A DNA stretch of 64,000 bases, taken from positions 60,556 to 124,555 of the forward strand of contig JAFRNW010000031.1 in NCBI GenBank assembly GCA_017429985.1. The letters run 5' to 3'. Made by a program: the position numbers and the translations under genes. Source of the stretch: Clostridia bacterium (GTDB lineage Bacteria; Bacillota; Clostridia; Christensenellales; CAG-138). How positions within the stretch are numbered: the first letter of the stretch is position 1; every line of letters begins with the position of its first letter. Below the pieces are notes generated by a model. The model was not told the origin of the DNA. It saw only the letters and a list, made by a program, of their open reading frames with translations, and searched no databases. Positions 36,183 through 44,324 of the stretch are shown here, in pieces.

Positions 36183-36545
36183 TTATTCCTTGATATCGGA
36201 GGAAGAATTCCGGATGACGGAATTGATTCCGTTCTTGCAGCTCTGCTTGGAGTTGTAAGGCTCGGAAACACCGATGATCTCACCGTTGCGGGCACGGAGA
36301 CGGAAACGGGTCTTTCCGGCTTTGTCCGTGTAGATCTGGAACTTCGGATTCTTCTTCTCTTCAAAATCCTTGACAGTCTGATCTTCGATATTCGCTATAG
36401 GCGCGTTCTTTTTGACGGAAGCGATGCCATTGCGGCAGCCGTCTTCGCTGCTGTAGAGCTCCGAGGTCAGAATGCACTCACCGTTGCCTGCCTTCAGATT
36501 GAAAGTAAATCCCTTTTCTTTGGTGAGAATGATAAATTTGCCCAT
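36183..36545 (-). CDS. DUF1508 (YegP-like) tandem-repeat protein
   Basis: A 120-residue protein made of two DUF1508 repeats. Repeat 1 is FTFNLKAGNGECILTSELYSSEDGCRNGIASV; repeat 2 is FRLRARNGEIIGVSEPYNSKQSCKNGINSV. Each is a short beta-beta-alpha unit. YegP-like proteins have no defined function. The ATG at 36545 with AGGAGG upstream is preferred to a start five codons earlier. It lies about 40 bases downstream of hpf in the same direction and ends at a strong terminator, so the two may be cotranscribed. Confidence 0.88.
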   Translation of the reverse strand: MGKFIILTKEKGFTFNLKAGNGECILTSELYSSEDGCRNGIASVKKNAPIANIEDQTVKDFEEKKNPKFQIYTDKAGKTRFRLRARNGEIIGVSEPYNSKQSCKNGINSVIRNSSSDIKE

Positions 36546-36585
36546 AAATGCCTCCTGCACTGTATTTCTGAATGAAACGTCCTGT

Positions 36586-37110
36586 TTATCGAGTGGGCTC
36601 GATCAGTCCGTAGTTGCCGTCATTTCTCCTGTAGAGAACGTTGATCGATCCGGTTTCCGCGTTTTCAAATACGTAGAAAGAGTGACCAAGAAGTTCGATC
36701 TGAAGCATGGCTTCCTCTTCGCTCATCGGTTTGATGTCAAAATGCTTGATGCGGACGATGCGCGGGCCTTCATCCTCATCCTCCTCATAGTCCGGCTCCA
36801 CTTCGCTGAAAATCCCGGATCTGTGGTCCTTTTCGATCCTCTTGCGGAATCTGTGGACCTGCTTTTCGATCTTGTTGATGACATTGTCGATGGAAGCATA
36901 CATGTCGCCGGTCACTTCTTCGGCACGGATCACCCCTCCGTCATACGGGATCGTTACCTCGGCAATATGCCGGTTGTGTTCGACGGATAAGGTAACCATT
37001 GCCTCTGTATCATCCGAAAAGAATTTGTCGAGTTTTCTGATCTTCTTGTTGACGATGTTTTCAAGATACTCAGATACTTCGATGTTTTTGCCAAAAATGC
37101 TGATTTTCAT
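36586..37110 (-). CDS. hpf: Long-form ribosome hibernation promoting factor
   Basis: A 174-residue protein. The N-terminal domain (MKISIFGKNIEVSEYLENIVNKKIRKLDKFF) is the RaiA/HPF fold that sits in the ribosomal decoding region. After an acidic linker comes the C-terminal domain (IVRIKHFDIKPMSEEEAMLQIELLGHSFYVFENAETG), which joins two ribosomes into 100S dimers; this is the long form of most Bacillota. The ATG at 37110 has AAAGGA 9 bases upstream. Regulation by stationary phase or stringent signals is usual but no clear promoter was found. Confidence 0.95.
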   Translation of the reverse strand: MKISIFGKNIEVSEYLENIVNKKIRKLDKFFSDDTEAMVTLSVEHNRHIAEVTIPYDGGVIRAEEVTGDMYASIDNVINKIEKQVHRFRKRIEKDHRSGIFSEVEPDYEEDEDEGPRIVRIKHFDIKPMSEEEAMLQIELLGHSFYVFENAETGSINVLYRRNDGNYGLIEPTR

Positions 37111-37233
37111 ACAAACCATTCCTTTCCGGAAATCAAGCAACCGCAGATTTCCATGTAGTATCTAATATTATAATACAGCAACGCGGATGAAAATACCTAT
37201 ACAATTCCTAAATTATTTCACTTTTGGTTCTTT

Positions 37234-37262
37234 TTTACATCACATTGTGCGGATATGATAAT
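37234..37262 (+). promoter_or_regulatory. Candidate promoter of a small RNA
   Basis: TTTACA, a 17-base spacer and GATAAT on the plus strand, in the gap between hpf and the GDPD gene. There is no plus-strand gene downstream; the predicted transcript would reach the hairpin at 37303-37340. Confidence 0.4.
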
Positions 37263-37268
37263 CACAGT

Positions 37269-37340
37269 AAAAGAAATGAATTCCATTTACCTCCCACTTT
37301 CCAGCAAGAGGACCCGTTTTGACCGACGGGTTCTTTTGCT
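37269..37340 (+). ncRNA. Candidate small RNA of about 70 bases
   Basis: The predicted transcript runs from the promoter at 37234-37262 to a terminator-like hairpin. Its middle is an unpaired pyrimidine-rich stretch with ACCTCCCACTTTCC, which is complementary to Shine-Dalgarno sequences. Firmicute regulatory RNAs often use such C-rich loops. It has no open frame with a ribosome-binding site. The hairpin overlaps the end of the GDPD gene on the other strand. Existence is inference. Confidence 0.35.
37303..37340. terminator. Terminator-like hairpin between hpf and GDPD genes
   Basis: ACCCGT and ACGGGT form the core, extended by AGCAA/TTGCT. The plus strand has TTCTTTT after the core; the minus strand has a weaker CCTCTT. 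It abuts the GDPD stop codon and may serve both strands. Confidence 0.55.
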
Positions 37341-38169
37341 ATGCGGAAACAGTTTCATCCGGATCGAGATGTTCAAAGATCAGTATGTCAGAATCGCCTG
37401 AAAGATGTTTGGACGCTTCAGAAGGGCCCATGGTCCATCCGACTCTGCAGGAAGACATCCTCCATGCGATTTCAGCCAGAAGCGGACGCCTGCCGAGCCG
37501 ATACGCAATGAAATCGGGCCGGGAGAGGAAATTCCCGAGGAGCCTGCTCGAGCAGAAGCTCAGGACCGGACCGAACTGACGGAACGAATGACGGTACTGT
37601 TCGGAAAGCTGGCCGCGGATGATCTCCGGCGCATGGATACGGTACCAGTTTACGATTTTGGGGTCGAAGCTTTCCACACAGTACAGGCCTTCATAGGTAT
37701 TGAGTTCATGGAGAACGGAACGGCAGAGTTCCCGCCATTCCGGGCAGGCCTTGAGCTCGATGATCAGCGGCACCTTTCCACAGATCAGTCCGAGAACGTC
37801 ATGAAACAGCGGGATCCTGCAGTCCGTGTCAAAGAGCCTCATTCCGCGTTCCAGTTCATCGAAGGTATAATCCCCCGTTCTTCCGCGAATACCCGTGCAT
37901 CGGAGCAGATCGTCATCATGAAATACGACGATCTTCCCGTCCTTTGTCAGCTGAACGTCCAGTTCGATGCCGTAATTCCTGTGCACCGCCAGGGAAAATG
38001 CCGGAAGCGAATTCTCAGGAACAGTCTGATCGGCCGTATACAGCCCTCTGTGCGCGTAATACTTCGGACCGTTTGAAAGAAAGATCTCACGCCGTTTTGC
38101 GGGCGAGATCATATAGAGAATCACGGCGCCTATCAGCGTGAGAACAATCAGAAGCGCAATCAGTATCAT
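37339..38169 (-). CDS. Glycerophosphodiester phosphodiesterase, membrane-anchored
   Basis: A 276-residue protein with an N-terminal membrane segment (ILIALLIVLTLIGAVILYMI). The GDPD barrel opens with YAHRGLYTADQTVPENSLPAF (His-Arg-Gly and E-N motif), then IELDVQLTKDGKIVVFHDDDLLRCTG, which supplies the metal ligands and second catalytic His. LIIELK follows. It cleaves glycerophosphodiesters to glycerol 3-phosphate and an alcohol, probably facing the membrane. The C-terminus ends soon after GWTMGPSEAS. The ribosome-binding site is weak. It follows the fusion glycosidase gene by 33 bases. Confidence 0.88.
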   Translation of the reverse strand: MILIALLIVLTLIGAVILYMISPAKRREIFLSNGPKYYAHRGLYTADQTVPENSLPAFSLAVHRNYGIELDVQLTKDGKIVVFHDDDLLRCTGIRGRTGDYTFDELERGMRLFDTDCRIPLFHDVLGLICGKVPLIIELKACPEWRELCRSVLHELNTYEGLYCVESFDPKIVNWYRIHAPEIIRGQLSEQYRHSFRQFGPVLSFCSSRLLGNFLSRPDFIAYRLGRRPLLAEIAWRMSSCRVGWTMGPSEASKHLSGDSDILIFEHLDPDETVSA

Positions 38170-38202
38170 CTGTGTTTCAGTCCCGTGTTTCAGGATGCGG
38201 GC

Positions 38203-40791
38203 TCAGTCGTTGGCGTTTTGTTCTTCCATTTTTTTGCGGTTGCGGTCGGCTTCGTTGCCGTTGCCTGTGTTGATGATCGGATCGTCAACGGATGGCACAA
38301 GTTCGGAATACCCGAACATCAGCGCGTCCGGCCACGGACGCTGGGCGCTGACGCGTCCGGTATGGGAGCTTCTGTGACGGTTGATGTGCTCGCCCATGAA
38401 AACCATACCGGCCGAAACGCCGCCATCCATATTGTAAGCGACCGTACAGCCTTCGTTTTTGAACAGGTCGGCAAATTCGACCAGCGTCATGCCGACGCTG
38501 TGATTCGGCTGTCTGCCGTCTCCCACGATCGCGACGTAATGACCGGGTTCGACCATGCCGAGACCGCAGCGCGGATTTGCCCTGTTCAGTCTGTGATGCC
38601 ACAGCTCCGGATTGGGTTCCCCGTTTTCGACCAGGATGGGACCGAATCCGTACGAGTTCTGGACGCCATCCTCCAGAATCGTTTCCGCCTTAACGGAAGG
38701 GTCATAGATCGAGATGGAAAGATCGGAATGGAACGCCATGGTGGGCGTCTTCCGGTTTCCGCCGGAATACAGGCGCCCGTTGCGGATCAGCACGCCCTTG
38801 TTTCGGACATCCGCGTTGACAAGGTTGTCTCCCGTGATTGCAAGGACCGCCTTGTAGCGTCTCGCGATCTCATAAGGATTCGCCTTCGCGCTGCCCTCTT
38901 CATTGAAGTATCCGAACCCGGAACGGTAGGAATCGGTTCCCCTCATCCGGATGTGCGCGATATAGTAGACGATCGGGAGACCGTTCGTGTTTTCCGTGAC
39001 GGTCTGATCGATCAGGATGGACAGCGTATCTGTCCTGTATTCCCAGTGTCCCGCATCGGTGTCCGCAATAATCACTTCGTCCCCTGCAGGGGCAAAGTAA
39101 TCGGGTTCGGGCTTTTCTTCAACTGCAGGAGTTTCCTCTTCCGGCGGGGTATCACTTTCCTCTTTCGCATCCGCGGCGGCTTCATCCGCAATCTGAGATG
39201 CGGTTTTTTCCGTCTCAGTAGCGGTTTCAGCTTGCTTTGCGTCCTGCGCGGCGAATAATCCGGACGCGAACGAAATGCCGGCAAGAACCGCGAGGGCCGC
39301 GGCGAAAACGACCGTCAGGACGACCGTGATCACGTTAAAGCGACCTTTCACGGCGCGCACGATGATCAGAAGGATCAGAGACAGAAGAAAGAGCGCAGCC
39401 GCGCACATCAGAAGAAGACGCATCTGCGGAACTTTCCCGGCATCCTCCTGCGTTTCCTCATCGTTTAGGTCGGCTTCCGGGTTTTCTTCCGGTACGGATT
39501 CTTCCGGATTGGGTTCGGCCTCTGTCTCTTCCTGCGTATTTTTTGGAAGCGGTTCCGGTACAGGCTCCGGTTCCGGCGGCGCAGGCGCCACTCCGTTGTT
39601 GGTCAGAAGCGTTGGATCGATGTGATCGAGGATGTCGCTGTCGGAGGTATCCGGACCGACAGACGTCCTCGCGAGATAGAGCGACGGAGTCGTACCGAAG
39701 ATATCATAGCGGAACACCGAAAGCGTATTGTAGCAAGAAAGGCATAGATCGGCGATATCGCGGTAGGTAAGCCCTTCCAGACTCTGCGGGGAAACCTCGT
39801 CGATGATCGGAACCGTTGTTCCTCCCGCGCCTGTTCCAGCATTCAGATAGACCTTGCTGACGTTCCAGGGACCGTATGCGGCGAAGGATTTCCTGTCTTC
39901 CTTCTTGCTCGCCGCGTCCTTGACCGCTTCCAGCGTCATTTCCGAAATGAAGACGCGCATTCCGTCACCAAGTTCCCCGTCGGGAGAATGGCTGATCACG
40001 ATCTCCGGACGGAATCTGCGGATTGCCGTCGTAAGATCCCCCTTGGTCTGCTTCTTGTCCCAGAATTTCGCCTTGTAGCGGATGAATTTCATATCCAGGA
40101 AGTAATAGCGGTAGCCGAGAATGAGCGGCTGCGTCAGGTTTCCGGAGAGGCGAAGCGCACGGATCGTTTCACGGATCTGCGTGCGGTTTTTGGCGGACAT
40201 ATAGAGATGCACCGTCTGCAGACCTTCCGCGGACGCGTATTTGGCGTCGTATCCCGGGAAGATCAGCGTTTCGTCTCCGGTATGCGCGAGAATGAACAGG
40301 ATGTCCGCTTTGTCGGGAAGAACGAGAGGCTGATAGTGATCCGCTTCCTCCTGTGAACAGACGCGGATCTCGCTCAGGGAAAACGGCGTTCCGGACTCGA
40401 CAAGGAGTTCCGAACACGCAGGATCCAGCGTCAGCAGATCCTCGTACAATCCTTCGAAAACTGTTTCGGAAAGCGCCGTGCCGTCTGCGCTGAGCTGTGA
40501 CATTGTCACCTGTCCCGGCAGGCTGTACCATTCAAAAAAGAGTGCAGGGGTGTTTTCCGGGATCCTGACAGAGAATCCGGATCCTCCTTCAAAGCTGATC
40601 CTGCTGTCCGGATCGTCATCCGTAAGTCTCCACGCGAATGGCGTTTTTTCTTCTGGAAGGAGCAGCTCCAGCGCAGGCTCCTCCCTGTCTCCGTCGGCAC
40701 GGACCGGAACGCAGGGCATCAGTATCAGGAAAGCCAGGATCAAAGCCCCGGCTTTAAGAATCATGTTTTTCAGCATAGCGTGCTTGGTCAT
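38203..40791 (-). CDS. Fusion: PIG-L-like domain plus phosphodiester glycosidase
   Basis: An 862-residue membrane protein. A signal or anchor (ILKAGALILAFLILMP) is followed by a small beta domain and, from about residue 158, a PIG-L-like deacetylase fold: KADILFILAHTGDETLIFPG resembles the L-x-x-H-P-D-D-E start of that family, and IVISHSPDGELGDGM the later His block. Here the catalytic Asp is Gly (H170-T-G-D-E) and the last His ligand is not evident, so activity may be lost. A Pro/Glu-rich linker, two membrane segments (about 480-540) and a NAGPA-type phosphodiester glycosidase domain (about 580-830, ending CTVAYNMDGGVSAGMVF) follow. The ATG at 40791 overlaps the LRR gene stop (ATGA). Confidence 0.8.
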   Translation of the reverse strand: MTKHAMLKNMILKAGALILAFLILMPCVPVRADGDREEPALELLLPEEKTPFAWRLTDDDPDSRISFEGGSGFSVRIPENTPALFFEWYSLPGQVTMSQLSADGTALSETVFEGLYEDLLTLDPACSELLVESGTPFSLSEIRVCSQEEADHYQPLVLPDKADILFILAHTGDETLIFPGYDAKYASAEGLQTVHLYMSAKNRTQIRETIRALRLSGNLTQPLILGYRYYFLDMKFIRYKAKFWDKKQTKGDLTTAIRRFRPEIVISHSPDGELGDGMRVFISEMTLEAVKDAASKKEDRKSFAAYGPWNVSKVYLNAGTGAGGTTVPIIDEVSPQSLEGLTYRDIADLCLSCYNTLSVFRYDIFGTTPSLYLARTSVGPDTSDSDILDHIDPTLLTNNGVAPAPPEPEPVPEPLPKNTQEETEAEPNPEESVPEENPEADLNDEETQEDAGKVPQMRLLLMCAAALFLLSLILLIIVRAVKGRFNVITVVLTVVFAAALAVLAGISFASGLFAAQDAKQAETATETEKTASQIADEAAADAKEESDTPPEEETPAVEEKPEPDYFAPAGDEVIIADTDAGHWEYRTDTLSILIDQTVTENTNGLPIVYYIAHIRMRGTDSYRSGFGYFNEEGSAKANPYEIARRYKAVLAITGDNLVNADVRNKGVLIRNGRLYSGGNRKTPTMAFHSDLSISIYDPSVKAETILEDGVQNSYGFGPILVENGEPNPELWHHRLNRANPRCGLGMVEPGHYVAIVGDGRQPNHSVGMTLVEFADLFKNEGCTVAYNMDGGVSAGMVFMGEHINRHRSSHTGRVSAQRPWPDALMFGYSELVPSVDDPIINTGNGNEADRNRKKMEEQNAND

Positions 40792-42470
40792 CCGTCTATT
40801 TTCCATCCCAGTGCTTTTCTCATTTCGGTATAGTAATCGCATTGTCTCCAGTCCGAACCGGTCGAACCGAGCGCTTTATACAGGACCGTACAGTCCGGAA
40901 GCTCTTTCGCGATCTCGGCTCTCGCTTCCTTGTCGAAGCGGTATCCCTGCAGGTACAGCCTCCGAAGCGCCTGGTTGCCGTACAGAGGCGAGAGATCCGT
41001 AACCTTGGTATCCGACATGCAGAGCGCCTCCAGCTTTTTGAGGTTCGAAAGCGGCGATATGTCGGTAATGTTCTCGTTGGAGAAGATCTCGAGATACTTG
41101 AGTTCCAACAGACCCGAAAGCGGCGTCAGATCCGTGACCTCGTTCAGCGCAATGATCAGGTATTTCAGATTTTTCAGACCGGAAAGGAAAGAAAGATCCG
41201 TGATCTTGTTGTGCCCGAGATCCAGCGCGACAAGGTCGGTGCAGTACTGAAGCGGTGCGAGCGATCTGCTGGTATTACCTCCTACGTTTCTCGCCGTGAC
41301 GATCAGTCCGTTTTCATCCGTTTTGATCCTGTTCCAGGTCGCAAAGTGCGTGATGTCCGTCCGGACCGTCCAGTGCTTCAGGTCAACCGTCCAGACGATC
41401 TTTCTGCCGGGATTCCTGTCCCGGAAAGCAGCCATCTCCTCGTCCGGAACGCCGCATCCGCACATATCGATCTGCAGTAAGTTCCGCGCCGCCGGAAGTA
41501 TCCGCTCGAGCGGTGAAAGATCCTCGACGCGTATCCCGTCCAGGATCAGGTATTCCGTATCGGATGTGACTTCCCTGCCGTAAAGCTCTGTACGGAACAG
41601 GATCTCCGAATCCGGGTAAAGTTCCGAAACAGCGGCGATCTGTTCCCAGTCCGCGTTGAACGCGGACAGATCGACCGTCTTCAGTTTGCGGAAAGACGAG
41701 AGTTGATCGAGAAGCGTCTCCGTATCGATCAGTTCCTCGATCAAAGCCGTCTCCTCAGCGGCAGGCTGGTCACGGAATACGAATGAGACGGCCGGATACC
41801 GTTCCAGAAGCGAATCCATTCCGTCCTGCGAGATCGAGTCCGGGAGGATGACCGTCGATCCGTCCGCAAGAAAAGGAAGGATAAAATCTACCTGACCGGG
41901 ATCCATTGCCGAACAGTCGGGATCCGCTTCCCCGGGATACAGCCTGAATCCTTCCGGAGAACCGTCCGCAAAGAACAGTTCCGTTACCGGAGCCGAACGG
42001 ATGTAGGAGAGCGCAGCCTGCACGAACGCGTCGTCAGCGGGAAGCCGGACGGGAGCCAGATTCACGGTCTTCAGTTTTTTCAGACAGGGAAGCCACCGGA
42101 AATCAGAGGAATCGGATACCGAAACGCTTTCGCATTCCGAGTCGACGCTTCCGCCGGAAAGAACCGCATGGAAGGAAACGGAACAAGCCGGTAGAAGATC
42201 ATATAGTTTTTCGACCGTTCCCGGGTCGTTGACGGGTTCCTCGATCACAAGCGATTTCAGTTCCTTCATCCTTGCGATGCCGCGCAGCGCGGATGCGTCC
42301 GCATCTGGAATGGTAAGCGAGGTTTCATGGACGGAGTGAAGGCTGCCGTTCAGGAAGACGTTCGAATTGACAAAAAGAACCGCTGCTGCAGGCAGCAGCA
42401 GAACGGAAACGGCCAATATAATCCATGGGAAACGGGAACGGCGGCGTTTATGTGAGGTACGCAATGGCAC
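40788..42470 (-). CDS. Membrane-anchored leucine-rich-repeat protein
   Basis: A 560-residue protein. A basic N-terminus (TSHKRRRSR) and a membrane segment (FPWIILAVSVLLLPAAAVLFV) are followed by an extracellular region. The C-terminal third has about four internalin-like 22-residue repeats: LVALDLGHNKITDLSFLSGL, LKYLIIALNEVTDLTPLSGL, LKYLEIFSNENITDISPLSN, LEALCMSDTKVTDLSPLYG. Earlier, poorer repeats occur from about residue 60. The start is GTG at 42470 with AAAAGGAAG upstream. It is coupled to the fusion glycosidase gene by a four-base overlap, so the two may act at the same surface site. Confidence 0.8.
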   Translation of the reverse strand: MPLRTSHKRRRSRFPWIILAVSVLLLPAAAVLFVNSNVFLNGSLHSVHETSLTIPDADASALRGIARMKELKSLVIEEPVNDPGTVEKLYDLLPACSVSFHAVLSGGSVDSECESVSVSDSSDFRWLPCLKKLKTVNLAPVRLPADDAFVQAALSYIRSAPVTELFFADGSPEGFRLYPGEADPDCSAMDPGQVDFILPFLADGSTVILPDSISQDGMDSLLERYPAVSFVFRDQPAAEETALIEELIDTETLLDQLSSFRKLKTVDLSAFNADWEQIAAVSELYPDSEILFRTELYGREVTSDTEYLILDGIRVEDLSPLERILPAARNLLQIDMCGCGVPDEEMAAFRDRNPGRKIVWTVDLKHWTVRTDITHFATWNRIKTDENGLIVTARNVGGNTSRSLAPLQYCTDLVALDLGHNKITDLSFLSGLKNLKYLIIALNEVTDLTPLSGLLELKYLEIFSNENITDISPLSNLKKLEALCMSDTKVTDLSPLYGNQALRRLYLQGYRFDKEARAEIAKELPDCTVLYKALGSTGSDWRQCDYYTEMRKALGWKIDG

Positions 42471-42558
42471 GGTTCTTCCTTTTCGTTCGTTACAGAGGAA
42501 ATTATACCATCCTGGTGCGGAACTGTCCACAAAGGAGCGGACGGGAGGCATCGCATTC

Positions 42559-42586
42559 TTGATGCGGAACGAACATCAATGATAAT
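42559..42586 (+). promoter_or_regulatory. Putative promoter of the RNA methyltransferase gene
   Basis: TTGATG, a 16-base spacer and GATAAT, about 70 bases before the start codon. Confidence 0.5.
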
Positions 42587-42656
42587 ATAGACGAAAAGCG
42601 GTACGGAATCATCTCGGATCATAAACGGCCGCATGGACGATTTGAAAGGTATCCAT

Positions 42657-43424
42657 ATGATCAGCGAAATCTCTTCCAACAGCAACCCGGTCATCAAATA
42701 CGCCTGTTCTCTCTCTCGCGCGAAAGCAAGAGCGGAACACGGACAGCATTTCATCGAAGGCGAGAAACTGGTCCGTGAAGCCGGTGAATCCGGAATCAGA
42801 TTAACGCATGTATTCGCGGAAGACCGGTCTGTTGCGGCGCTGTACGAAGAGCGCTGCGAGCATGTATTCACCGTTCCGAGGCACGTGATGGAAAAGATGT
42901 GCGAAAGCAGGACGCCTCAGCACATCTGTGCCATCGCCGATACGCCGAAGCAGAAAGAGCAGGGTTCCTTCGAGGGCAGCGGATTTGTCGTTGCGCTTGA
43001 CGCCGTCCAGGATCCCGGGAATGTCGGCACCATTATCCGGAGCGCGGACGCCTTCGGCGCGGCCTGCGTACTTCTCGGACAGGGATGCGCCGATCCGTTT
43101 TCAGGCAAAGTGCTGCGCGCATCCATGGGATCCGTGTATCATCTTCCGATCCTGCAGACCGCCGACCTCCACCGTTCTCTTTCGGAATCCAGGGAAGAGG
43201 GTTTTCAGCTGATCTGCGGACACCTGAAAGGAACAACCGACCTGAAGCTGCGGTCGGACCGGGCCGTGATCGTAATCGGTAACGAAGGAAACGGCGTATC
43301 CGATCGTGTCGCGGAGCTCTGCGACCTCTACAGGATTCCCATGAAAGGAAAGGCGGAATCTCTGAACGCTTCCGCAGCGGCTTCCATTCTGATCTATATC
43401 TTCGCAAAAGAAATCGGTTCCTGA
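42657..43424 (+). CDS. TrmH/SpoU-family RNA 2'-O-methyltransferase
   Basis: A 255-residue SPOUT methyltransferase. The N-terminal part (KYACSLSRAKARAEHGQHFIEGEKLVREA) is the RNA-binding L30e-like domain. The catalytic domain has motif 1 LDAVQDPGNVGTIIRSADAFGA, motif 2 VIVIGNEGNGVSD and motif 3 YRIPMKGKAESLNASAAASIL, the last two forming the SAM-binding knot. It probably methylates a ribose in 23S rRNA or tRNA; the site cannot be read. The ATG at 42657 has GAAAGG 6-7 bases before it, better than the ATG at 42633. Downstream lies a bidirectional terminator. Confidence 0.9.
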   Translation: MISEISSNSNPVIKYACSLSRAKARAEHGQHFIEGEKLVREAGESGIRLTHVFAEDRSVAALYEERCEHVFTVPRHVMEKMCESRTPQHICAIADTPKQKEQGSFEGSGFVVALDAVQDPGNVGTIIRSADAFGAACVLLGQGCADPFSGKVLRASMGSVYHLPILQTADLHRSLSESREEGFQLICGHLKGTTDLKLRSDRAVIVIGNEGNGVSDRVAELCDLYRIPMKGKAESLNASAAASILIYIFAKEIGS

Positions 43425-43449
43425 CCTTTATCCTCCCGGATCATACATG

Positions 43450-43484
43450 AAAAAAGATCAGCATTCCGCGGAATACTGATCTTT
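43450..43484. terminator. Bidirectional intrinsic terminator
   Basis: GATCAGcATTCC and GGAATaCTGATC form a 12-position stem. The minus strand runs into six T and the plus strand into TTTCATT, so it ends both the methyltransferase gene and the rpmB operon. Confidence 0.8.
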
Positions 43485-43506
43485 CATTAATGTTCGGGTT
43501 TATTGA

Positions 43507-43698
43507 TTATTTGCCTCGGACGACCTTGCCGGAACGGAGGCAGCGTGTGCAGACGTTCAGTTTGGTCGGTTTGCCGTTGATCACGACATGCACGGTCTGG
43601 ATGTTGGGTGCCCAACTTGTTCTTGTTTTACGATTGGAGTGGCTTACCAGGTTGCCGGACATAACGCCCTTACCACATACTTCACAATATTTACCCAT
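43507..43698 (-). CDS. rpmB: Ribosomal protein L28 (bL28)
   Basis: A 63-residue protein, the zinc-binding form with CEVCGKG near the N-terminus and CTRCLRSGK near the C-terminus. The conserved core is VSHSNRKTRTSWAPNIQTV. The ATG at 43698 with AAGGAG upstream is the normal start; three codons more are open. It lies 20 bases after rplT and shares its operon, which is not the usual place for rpmB in Bacillota. Confidence 0.96.
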   Translation of the reverse strand: MGKYCEVCGKGVMSGNLVSHSNRKTRTSWAPNIQTVHVVINGKPTKLNVCTRCLRSGKVVRGK

Positions 43699-43718
43699 TG
43701 AAATCAACTCCTTTTCGC

Positions 43719-44075
43719 TTATGCTTTGGCTTTGGCAGCCACATCACAAAGCTCTTTGAAAGCGTTCAGATCGGTGACGGCGAGGTCAGCGAGAACTTTG
43801 CGGTTGATCTCAACACCCGCAACCTTCAGACCATTGATCAGGCGGCTGTAAGTTGTTCCGCACATCCTGGCGCCGGCGTTGATACGGGCGATCCAGAGCC
43901 TGCGATACTCACGTTTCTTGTTTTTACGTCCGACAAATGCATATGCCATGGAACGCATGACCTGCTGGGAAGCAGCGCGGTACTGTTTGCTCTTCGCTCC
44001 GTAATAGCCCTTGGCAAGTTTGAATACTTTGCGGCGTTTCTTTGCAGCGTTGACTGCTCTCTTAATTCTAGCCAT
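43719..44075 (-). CDS. rplT: Ribosomal protein L20 (bL20)
   Basis: A 118-residue protein of normal length. ARIKRAVNAAKKRRKVFKLAKGYYGAKSKQYRAA is the standard basic N-terminal tail that threads into 23S rRNA, and RLWIARINAGARMCGTTYSRLINGL is the globular core. L20 also represses its own operon by binding the infC leader in Bacillota. It follows rpmI by 14 bases. Confidence 0.98.
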   Translation of the reverse strand: MARIKRAVNAAKKRRKVFKLAKGYYGAKSKQYRAASQQVMRSMAYAFVGRKNKKREYRRLWIARINAGARMCGTTYSRLINGLKVAGVEINRKVLADLAVTDLNAFKELCDVAAKAKA

Positions 44076-44089
44076 CGTTTGATTCCTCC

Positions 44090-44287
44090 TTAACTATACG
44101 GAATGAGCTTGCGAATCTTCTTCTCTTCGCACTCGGCGATATAGCCGGTCTGGCGAAGGCCGCGAAGCCTCTTTGTGGATTTCTTAGTTAAAATGTGGCT
44201 CTTGTACGCTTTGGCGCGTTTGATCTTGCCGGATTTTGTCGTGGAAAAACGTTTTGCTGCACCACGATGCGACTTTAATTTCGGCAT
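44090..44287 (-). CDS. rpmI: Ribosomal protein L35 (bL35)
   Basis: A 65-residue basic protein of normal length. [31 protein letters not shown] is diagnostic of L35. It is the middle gene of infC-rpmI-rplT, the conserved order. Confidence 0.98.
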   Translation of the reverse strand: MPKLKSHRGAAKRFSTTKSGKIKRAKAYKSHILTKKSTKRLRGLRQTGYIAECEEKKIRKLIPYS

Positions 44288-44324
44288 ATGTGAAAATCCT
44301 CCTAATATAATATTCCTATATCAA

